This document shows positions 4,078 through 5,040 of a DNA stretch of 5,040 nucleotides, piece after piece. Made by a program: the position numbers and the translations under genes. This stretch comes from Acidobacteriaceae bacterium (GTDB taxonomy: Bacteria; Acidobacteriota; Terriglobia; Terriglobales; Acidobacteriaceae). The DNA lies in contig PLKY01000401.1 of assembly GCA_003140785.1 (NCBI GenBank), forward strand, positions 1-5,040. The letters are read 5' to 3'. Positions within the stretch are counted from its first letter, which is position 1. Each line of letters opens with the position of its first letter. The notes beneath the pieces are model-generated. The model saw nothing but the letters and a program-made list of their open reading frames with translations, had not been told where the DNA came from and searched no databases.

Positions 4078-4469
4078 TCGGCCTCAATACAAATGTTCTC
4101 GTCCGTTATCTGGCACAAGACGACCCTGTGCAATCGCCGCGCGCCACGCGGATTATTGAGCAACGTCTCACCGAGGACCGGCCTGGATTCATCAGCCTGG
4201 TGACAATCGCTGAAACTGTATGGGTCCTCGACCGAGTCTACGGAATGTCCGCATTGGAAATTGCGCGCGCTGTTGAACGCATCCTCCAGGCGGATACTCT
4301 GATCGTCCAGAACGAGCAGGAAGTCTTTACTGCAATGATTATTCTTCGGACAGGTGCAGGGTCATTCTCCGACGGGTTGATTGGCGCCATCGGCAGCTGG
4401 GCGGGTTGTTCGTCGACACTCACTTTCGACAGGAGAGCGGCGAGGCTGAAGGATTTTGAGCTCGCCTGA
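4074..4469 (+). CDS. vapC: PIN-domain (VapC-type) toxin, first catalytic Asp replaced by Asn
   Basis: PIN toxins are Mg-dependent RNases that cut tRNA or rRNA when not held by their antitoxin. The 131-residue length is normal and the fold is complete: MIGLNTNVLVRYLAQDD at the start, SLVTIAETVWVL (41-52), GAGSFSDGLIGAIG (94-107), GCSSTLTFDRRAARL (111-125). The acidic active site is usually D-E-D-D. Here E47, D100 and D119 are present, but the first position, normally the Asp of a D-T-N motif, is Asn (N5, codon AAT at 4086-4088). A single G-to-A change from GAT would explain it. This may weaken or abolish nuclease activity while leaving antitoxin binding. The start is GTG, overlapping the antitoxin stop by 4 nt; an ATG is not available nearby in frame. 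Convergent with the hydrogenase maturation protease 36 nt downstream, with no obvious terminator between. Confidence 0.87.
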   Translation: MIGLNTNVLVRYLAQDDPVQSPRATRIIEQRLTEDRPGFISLVTIAETVWVLDRVYGMSALEIARAVERILQADTLIVQNEQEVFTAMIILRTGAGSFSDGLIGAIGSWAGCSSTLTFDRRAARLKDFELA

Positions 4470-4505
4470 AGAGCCAAACGATCCTCGCACGAAGACCAGT
4501 GTTAT

Positions 4506-5000
4506 TCAGACAGCGCAGGTGGCTTCGAGTTCGCCAAGGATCAATTGGACGGCTTCTTCTGCGGCTCTTGTGACGGTGGCGGAGAGGCTTAGCGAGATGG
4601 GCTGTTGTGGATCTATGGTGATGGCGTAAAGGACTACATCACGGCCGCCACCCTGCATATAGAAGACGTCGAGCAGGTCCTTGACACCAATATCGTGAGC
4701 CGTGAGGGTGGGCGGATAGTCGCGCGCAAATTTTGGCGTGGTGCGCGTGACGGTTCCGGGCGGGTTGCCGTCGGCGGCAGCGTCAATGAGGACGATGCGG
4801 TCGGCTTGCTGGAGGGGTTCGAGGAGAATGAAGCCGCCGGTGCCGCCGTCGAGGCATTCTATATTGGACGGAAGCTCGAATGCTTGCATCAGTCGTTGCT
4901 CGACGGCGCGCACCACGTGTACGCCGACGCCTTCATCGCCCATGAGGATGTTGCCGAGGCCGAGGATGAGCGTCTTTCCGGGTTTTGCGGCGATTTCCAA
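4506..5000 (-). CDS. [NiFe]-hydrogenase maturation protease (HycI/HyaD/HybD family, 164 aa)
   Basis: This family trims the C-terminal tail of the hydrogenase large subunit after nickel is inserted, the last step of cofactor maturation in the cytoplasm. The N-terminal signature GLGNILMGDEGVGVHVV (14-30) is intact, followed by LDGGTGGF (50-57), IDAAADG (72-78) and TAHDIGVKDLL (100-110). E23, D73 and H102 align with the nickel-sensing Glu16, Asp62 and His93 of E. coli HybD. Length is typical. The start is taken as TTG at 5000, with GAGGG 7 nt upstream. The frame remains open to the window edge, so a start outside the window cannot be excluded, but the family normally begins just before the GLGN strand, as here. 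Structural genes are expected to the right, on the same strand. Which hydrogenase group it serves cannot be told. Confidence 0.88.
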   Translation of the reverse strand: MEIAAKPGKTLILGLGNILMGDEGVGVHVVRAVEQRLMQAFELPSNIECLDGGTGGFILLEPLQQADRIVLIDAAADGNPPGTVTRTTPKFARDYPPTLTAHDIGVKDLLDVFYMQGGGRDVVLYAITIDPQQPISLSLSATVTRAAEEAVQLILGELEATCAV

Positions 5001-5017
5001 AACGATTCCCTCGGGGG

Positions 5018-5040
5018 CTAAACAGGCTGCGGAAAAAGTC
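5018..5040 (-). other. Right-edge sequence: possible 3' end of an upstream gene or a dispersed intergenic repeat
   Basis: Upstream of the protease gene, a TAG at 5020-5018 would end a minus-strand frame reading LFPQPV, so an upstream gene could stop here, 17 nt before the TTG. Alternatively, the plus-strand phrase CAGGCTGCGGAAAAAGTC resembles a short repeat often met in intergenic DNA of several phyla. Too little is visible to choose. Confidence 0.25.

Noticed and set aside
4605..5021. 138-aa plus-strand frame
   Set aside because: It is antisense to the hydrogenase maturation protease, which has all its family motifs.

Overview
The window is GC-rich and bacterial. Its gene content fits an Acidobacteriota soil lineage (Terriglobia/Acidobacteriaceae-like). 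The pointers are an OmpA-like protein with a coiled coil before its C-terminal domain, a DUF2393-type membrane protein, a chromosomal zinc-ribbon DnaC-like ATPase, an AbrB/PIN toxin-antitoxin pair and a [NiFe]-hydrogenase maturation protease. This placement rests on remembered family distribution, not on a search. No rRNA, tRNA, CRISPR array or complete insertion sequence is visible.

Layout, left to right. Positions 1-56 (minus) are the first 18 codons of a dihydrofolate reductase/RibD-C-like protein that runs off the edge. Its start codon sits 6 nt after a -10-like hexamer, so it may be leaderless. Positions 57-300 hold no convincing gene but two strong hairpins (191-227 and 264-288). Positions 301-429 (minus) encode a 42-aa membrane peptide. 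Positions 527-610 are a cluster of hairpins with an A-run at one side and a T-run at the other: a clear intrinsic terminator for the minus strand and a candidate one for the plus strand. Positions 683-1552 (minus) encode a secreted OmpA-like protein. Upstream of it lies a near-consensus sigma-54 (-24/-12) promoter and, farther up, a small palindrome that could bind an activator.

Positions 1843-2394 (minus) encode a DUF2393-type single-pass membrane protein with a GTG start and no Shine-Dalgarno site. A 236-nt divergent intergenic region with a duplicated, partly palindromic motif separates it from a 48-aa plus-strand peptide (2631-2777) with a good ribosome binding site and a C-terminal membrane segment. 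Positions 2904-3662 (minus) encode a DnaC/DnaI/IstB-type AAA+ ATPase. Diverging from it is a two-gene plus-strand operon: an AbrB/MazE-type antitoxin (3820-4077) and a PIN-domain toxin (4074-4469) that overlap by 4 nt. Convergent with that operon is the hydrogenase maturation protease (4506-5000, TTG start). Its hydrogenase partners would be expected beyond the right edge.

The genes do not form one pathway. They are mostly single-gene units with their own control signals: envelope functions on the left, helicase loading in the middle, a toxin-antitoxin module and hydrogenase maturation on the right. The most notable points are the sigma-54 promoter of the OmpA-like gene, an Asp-to-Asn change at the first catalytic position of the PIN toxin, several genes that look leaderless, the hairpin cluster, and two membrane microproteins. 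The longest gap without a gene is 290 nt (1553-1842).
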